Of a stretch of DNA of 64,000 bases, positions 59,262-64,000 are shown in pieces; position 1 is the first letter of the stretch; every line of letters begins with the position of its first letter. The DNA is from Amphirosellinia nigrospora (taxonomy: Eukaryota > Ascomycota > Sordariomycetes > Xylariales > Xylariaceae). The notes under the pieces were generated by a model. That model did no database searches. It was given only the letters and a program-made list of their open reading frames with translations, and was not told the DNA's origin. The DNA is taken from positions 558,001 to 622,000 of the forward strand of contig SCHM01000005.1 in the NCBI GenBank assembly GCA_004123355.1. Direction: 5' to 3'. The translations under genes and the position numbers were made by a program.

Positions 59262-62200
59262 ATGGCTTCAGCAATCGCAAACCCTACGAACAGTCTACAG
59301 ACGGCCTTGGCTGAGTTCCAGAGCGTCTTGTCAGACCAGGATCGGCAAAGCTTACAAAATATCAAAACCAAACCAGAAGTTGACGCTGCTATTCAATTCA
59401 CCGCCACTCTCGATCAAAGCAACACTGCCAAAAGAAAAGGTCCCAGTATATCTAGTCGTTTGTACTCGGTTCTACTATCCGTTCAGCAGTTTTCGAATGT
59501 CGTTGACACATTTGTTTCGTCCAACCCTTCCATTGCAGCTTTGGTTTGGGGAGCAGTAAAACTTACGATGCTGGTATACCGTCGCTTCCCTACTCTTCGA
59601 TAACCACGTGCTTACACACTTTTCAGATTATAACTAATTTCTTAACTTATTATGAAGAGACGTCCAAAGCTTTTCTTGATTTTGGCAGATGGTGTCCACG
59701 TTTTAGTGAATACCAAAGCTTGTTTCCCACGTCCGTACGTCTTCAAGCCGCCGTCTGCGAGTTTCATGCATCAATCGTTCGCTGCTGTCAACAGATTGTG
59801 TGCATGTCACAGCGGTCTTGTAAGTTATTTTGTCCCATTCGCACATGACCGGAGATCTAAGCTGCACTAGGGAAAGCTCATCTGGTCAACTCATTAACAC
59901 AGTCATTTCAATCTGAACTTGAAACCCATATTACTCTCATAAAGGATGCGGCCAGAGAGGTCAATTTCGAGGTCCAGTTGGCCAAGGCTAAGTCTGATGT
60001 TGAAGAACAACAGCAAGAACGGCAAGAACGCACTTTAGCTTCAAGTCATAGATCGGCTCTAACCTTGTTCGTTTCCAAATCCAACACCGAGATTTTAGAG
60101 GCACAGAGGTGGAGAGAAATCGTTGACCGCCGAGGCAAGAGTAAGACTTATTTTTCCACTTGATAAGTCGAAAGGTGATTAGATTAATAATTGATGATAG
60201 TCGAGAACGACCAGCGAAGGCTAGACGCCATATCGACCTTTGACCATGTGACCGCTTTCAATCAAGCACGTTCAAAGAGATACCACTCAACTGGTGTCTG
60301 GGTGTTTCAGACGCCTGAGTGGCGCAATTGGCAGAATGAGGATTGTTCCAGTGTATGTTGGTTGTCAGGCAAAAGTGAGTAACCCTGAATCTCTAGCTTG
60401 TAAGTACAGGACTGATTTGAAATCTTTAGTAGGTTCTGGGAAGACGGTATTGAGGTAATTCAGCATCTAGAACATTGCGGTAAATCACTAATAAGGAGAT
60501 ATTTAAGTGCCACTATCACCGATTACCTACTCGCCAACCGGCGGGCTACTGAGTCGATTTCTTTCTTTTTCCCTCGATTCGATTACGCAGAGTCACTACT
60601 GGCGGACACAATTATTAGATCTCTAATCAGACAAAACCTACAACCAGATTTAGTGGACAGACTTTCAGATGTCATTTCGAAGGCACACAACTCGTTTTAT
60701 AGCCCGGACACGATGTTAGATCTGCTGGTGTCAAAGATGGCCATCTTTTCAATAAACTACTTAGTAGTTGATTCGCTAGATGAATGCGAGTCGAGAGATA
60801 GGCAGAAGATTCTTCAGATCTTGAGTTTTGTTATCCAACGGAGCTCATCCAAGGTTAAACTATTCATTGCTGGCCGAGAGTCCGTAGGAAACGAGATAAT
60901 GGATATCATTCCCCAAGCCACAAGGCTTCGGATGAATGCCCCTGAGGCTACTGCAGATTTAGAACTGTTCGCCCGCCAAACTCTAAGTGAGCGAATGAAT
61001 ATGGGGCAATTAGCAATTGGAAATGTGGTATCGCTTGAATCAATATGCGATATGATTGTGCATGGAGCTCAAGGGATGTGAGTCAGGCCCCGAAATCGAA
61101 ACCATCTGCATTTGGCGAATGAAAAGGAACATGCACAGTGAAGATTTCTAAACTGAGATGATAGGTTCCTCTGGGTCGCGTTGGAGATAGACGACATATG
61201 CTCCCAAGCCTGCGAAGAGGACGTGCTCGTTACGCTTCAAAATATCCCAACAACGTTAACGGACATGTTAACGCGCGCGTTACTTCGAATCATAGCGCAA
61301 GGGAGCCAGCGAATTGCTAAAGAGATATTCAAATGGGTTTGTGTCGCTAAGCGACCCTTATTCGTTGACGAATTGCAAGTTGCTTTGTCTATCAAGATCG
61401 GAGAGTTACACAGCAGGCCTGAGAGACGTCCCGAGAAAACGGGAAGGCTCTCAGCTTGGTGTGCAAATCTTGTAGATGTTGACGAGGTTTCGGATCGTGT
61501 GCAGTTCGTCCACCATTCGGTGCGTACGTTCATTCTTGACACTTCCATTACCGACCATCAAATTCAAGAAGTCAATGAATTCCATAGCCATGTGGATGAT
61601 TTCGACACCGCGGTGGGTGAACTTTGCGTTACCTATCTAGAATGGAACGACTTCAGGAGAGTCATAGTGCCATTACAATCCACCCAATCTGCCAAACCCA
61701 AAATTTTTCCTAAGCCCCAAAAGATCCTGAAAACAGCGCTTGCAGCTGAGTGGCAGGGCACGTCGGCTGCAGTGATAAATCGTCTGATACCCCAGCCCAA
61801 ATTCGACGCAAATTTTCATTTACGTGCTCGCAACCAAGATCATGGCGAGAATTCTTCTAGCAATCGTCATTACTCATTGCTGGAATACGCTAAAAAGTAC
61901 TGGGTATTGCACACCAGGATGCTTTCAATCGGGTCGCCTATCTACTCGTCATGGAAGCAGATGCTAAAGGGCACCCATCATATTGCAAGCACTGAATGGA
62001 CTCAGTCGGAGTATATTGTGGCGGATACGGCCGTTCTATCCTGGGCACAAACACACCGCCACTTTGCAATCATTCATCAACTCCTCTCTGCAGGTTACCT
62101 TGATTTCGAGCGGTTTTGTGAATATTTTGCAAAGCCGGGATGGAAAGTCGAACTCCTAAGGAGGTGCAATTCTTAGTTGAACAAAGCAAGATATTTGCGC

Positions 62201-63212
62201 CACGAAATTGGACAAGCGATATGTTTCTCCCTTTGCAGATTCAGATCGTAGCCGCTGCTATATTACCCGGGGCACTTTAATACACTTCAGCAAACACTAC
62301 GCCGGTACAATTCAAAGCCACATAGCATAGCGAGGCACCTATTGGATACCAACTTAGACATCGATGACATTGCAACCGTCCCTGATTTGCTTAAACTCAC
62401 TTACTTCGCCAGCGTTCACTTAAGCCTTGCCCAACTCATGGCCAGGCTATTAGCACGCGAGCACAAATTTTGCAACGTTCCAAACTGTATGGATGCACAA
62501 CCGCTCCATGTTGCTGTCATGGCAAATGACGCCATTGCTGTGGATATGCTCCTCAATCGAGGTGCAAACCCAAACCAGTATTGTAGGGGGAAGGCCTATT
62601 TACCTCAAAAAGCTACGGTTTCCGATTCAGCTCCGTACTTCACCACGCCATAAGTCTCGCCACAAGTCTCAGAGACATCACAGTAATGCGGCGCCTCCTC
62701 GCAGGTGGAGCAGATGTTCACTTCTCATATCCGATCCAACCAACGTATCCAGCACAGTGCTCACTGGGCCACACTAACCACAATAACTACAACCACCTTG
62801 GCATAACAGTTACCAAGGAGATCAAAATGGAGATTCAGGAATTGCATAAAGAACGAAATCCTTCAAGCACGGGCCAGATAATATACAGTCTTGCCAAAGA
62901 GCTTTAGAGCAAGAGCTGACGCCACTCCAATGCGCAGTTGTAGTCTCTGTGAATGAGACGGCTGATGACCTATATCTTGAACCGGTAAATTTACTACTCA
63001 GCTATGGAGCGGATTCGAATGATTCAATTTCCGAAGGCTTAACTCCTATTTTCTTAGCTATTCAATATCGCAGCGTTGCGATGGTTGAGATGCTTCTAAA
63101 AGCTGGCGCCAACCCAACTCTTGCGTGCCATAGTGGGCAAACAGCGGAAGAATACGCACTTGAAATTGGATTCCATGAAGTCAGAGAATTAATCCGAAAA
63201 TACCATATCTAG
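59262..63212 (+). CDS. NACHT-ankyrin STAND (NLR-like) protein with broken 3' end
   Basis: ATG 59262 starts an N-terminal helical domain typical of fungal STAND proteins (LAEFQSVLSDQDRQSL, WGAVKLTML, FGRWCPRFSEYQSLFP). Clean introns follow: 59574-59626 and others near 59821-59869, 60140-60198, 60375-60429, 60457-60508 and 61079-61165. Splicing at 60375-60429 completes the Walker A motif GKIGSGKT, split across the junction; Walker B is YLVVDSLDECE near 60765. LFIAGRES (sensor 1) and FLWVALEIDDIC follow, then a winged-helix part ending in HHSVRTFIL. This architecture binds nucleotide and oligomerises on sensing a trigger; fungal members control allorecognition and cell death. Up to 62176 the frame is intact. 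From there breaks near 62158, 62262, 62600, 62640 and 62890 scatter the ankyrin repeats (PLHVAVMANDAIAVDMLLNR, VMRRLLAGGADVHFS, LTPIFLAIQYRSVAMVEMLL, GANPTLACHSGQTAEEYAL) through three frames. The sensor end is therefore degraded or badly read, while the nucleotide switch is preserved. Confidence 0.85.
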
Positions 63213-63613
63213 CTATATGTCTTACCCTCCGGGGGGGGGGGGGTTTCCGCGATTTCTGTGTGCGTGGCCTTTAGTTCTATGGGTCAGTGGCGTATCCGTA
63301 TCATAATACTAAATAAAAGTGCTATCACAAGGCATTGGGTTCTGCGGAGAAGGCCTACAACGGGAGGCTCAAAAGAAAAGGGGGGACTTTAAGGTCTGTC
63401 TATAAGTAGCGAGATTGCAGCGCAAAGAAGAAGAAGAAGCCAGAGACCGTTATGAACCCATGAGAGTCATCAGGTGCATACGAACAGCTATTCTAAGCCT
63501 TTAGGTACAAGAGTTTGAGATACAATATATATTTATTCGTGCCCTTTACGAGATAGATATATGAAACTAAAGAGCGTGAGGGGCGGTCCCCAGCTTGTCA
63601 GTGCCTCATCAGG
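63213..63613. other. Intergenic region with G homopolymer and GAA microsatellite
   Basis: A run of 13 G (63231-63243) lies just after the NLR-like stop and AAG units at about 63427-63440. The two genes converge here. No gene is supported. Confidence 0.6.
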
Positions 63614-64000
63614 CTAGTACTCATCATAGTACTTGTATACGTGAGTAGAAATCTGTTTCCCATCCTCATCATAACGCTTTGGCAACACGGTCAACAAGCC
63701 ATCCACATCTCTAGGCTCGTAATCGAGACCCAAGGCTCCAGCCGTCAGAACGTCTTGGCCATAGTTTTCTTTAATCCAGTAGGACATCATGTCCATTCCG
63801 GCTACTGCGCCTGATCCGGTCCAGAGGTTCCCATCCACAACCCACTGCTTCATCGCCATTTGACCTGCGGGAAGCGTTTCTTCACCCATTCAATTTCCAT
63901 GTGGTTGATAGTCGCGTTCTTGCCGTCTAAAACGCCGGCCAATGCAGCGATATATGCGCCAGTGCACTTCAACAACAAAGTTAGATTTTATTATCCCAAG
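63614..64000 (-). CDS. DJ-1/PfpI family protein, 3' part, window-truncated
   Basis: The 3' end is in the window and the 5' part runs past 64000. The frame KQWVVDGNLWTGSGAVAGMD, MMSYWIKENYGQDVLT, LGLDYEPRDVDGLLTVLP, ending YKYYDEY, is characteristic of fungal DJ-1/PfpI (ThiJ) proteins in the class I glutamine-amidotransferase-like superfamily. Upstream, in another frame, CTGAYIAALAGVLDGKNAT holds the nucleophile-elbow Cys (first residue), preceded by an intron end (CTAAC...GAAG). The two frames meet near 63856 with a one-base break, and the open frame's own GTG/ATG start (63889) is not the real one. Family members include glyoxalases, chaperones and isonitrile hydratases; the activity here is unknown. 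Convergent with the NLR-like gene. Confidence 0.8.

Overview
The window comes from a filamentous ascomycete (Pezizomycotina, most likely Sordariomycetes). Three things show this. Spliceosomal introns are short, about 50-75 nt, with GTAAGT-like donors and CTAAC/CTGAC branch sites. The left end carries an AT block with the signature of repeat-induced point mutation (RIP). The gene families are fungal: DMATS prenyltransferase, fungus-type P450s, a NACHT/ankyrin STAND protein, a PTH11-like rhodopsin-domain protein and an infection-structure-specific protein. The species cannot be named from the sequence. Gene-poor stretches, RIP relics, repeats and decayed genes point to an accessory or subtelomere-like compartment.

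Layout. 1-6.6 kb: an AT-rich RIP block with a non-RIPed solo LTR bounded by a perfect 5-bp target duplication. 7.2-12.7 kb: a decayed caspase-type metacaspase whose catalytic Cys codon has become Tyr, followed by the relic of a large gene ending in a nucleoside-phosphorylase (PNP/UDP, 'Pfs') domain. 14.6-17.6 kb: a small SprT-like protease, a conserved HET-like fungal protein and a gamma-glutamylcyclotransferase-like relic. 17.6-34.5 kb: a gene desert with one convincing gene (infection-structure-specific protein, 22.7 kb), two similar double-hairpin elements, an interstitial telomere-like tract, a paired direct repeat and a perfect 49-bp tandem array. 34.7 kb: a GNAT acetyltransferase. 36.6-42.2 kb: P450 and DMATS prenyltransferase transcribed divergently, then a proline iminopeptidase. 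44.2-47.7 kb: a GH43 glycosidase and an intact rhodopsin-domain membrane protein. 49.7-58.2 kb: SDR / P450 // BBE-like FAD oxidase / P450, arranged as two divergent pairs, which look like tailoring enzymes of a secondary-metabolite locus. 59.3-63.2 kb: a NACHT-ankyrin NLR-like gene. 63.6-64 kb: the 3' part of a DJ-1/PfpI gene running off the window.

How the genes may work together. DMATS plus three P450s, a flavin oxidase and an SDR form a plausible oxidative and prenylating tailoring set, but no PKS, NRPS or terpene cyclase is visible here. The metacaspase, PNP-domain, HET-like and NLR-like genes belong to families linked to regulated cell death and allorecognition in fungi; that they act together is inference only.

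Main caveat. Many otherwise well-conserved genes contain isolated one-base frameshifts, mostly reading as deletions. Four genes (GNAT, rhodopsin-domain protein, BBE oxidase, infection-structure protein) and the first 2.9 kb of the NLR are free of them. Either this is a pseudogene-rich region or the assembly keeps indel errors; the sequence alone does not decide. Frame breaks were placed by eye from remembered family conservation, so their positions are approximate.
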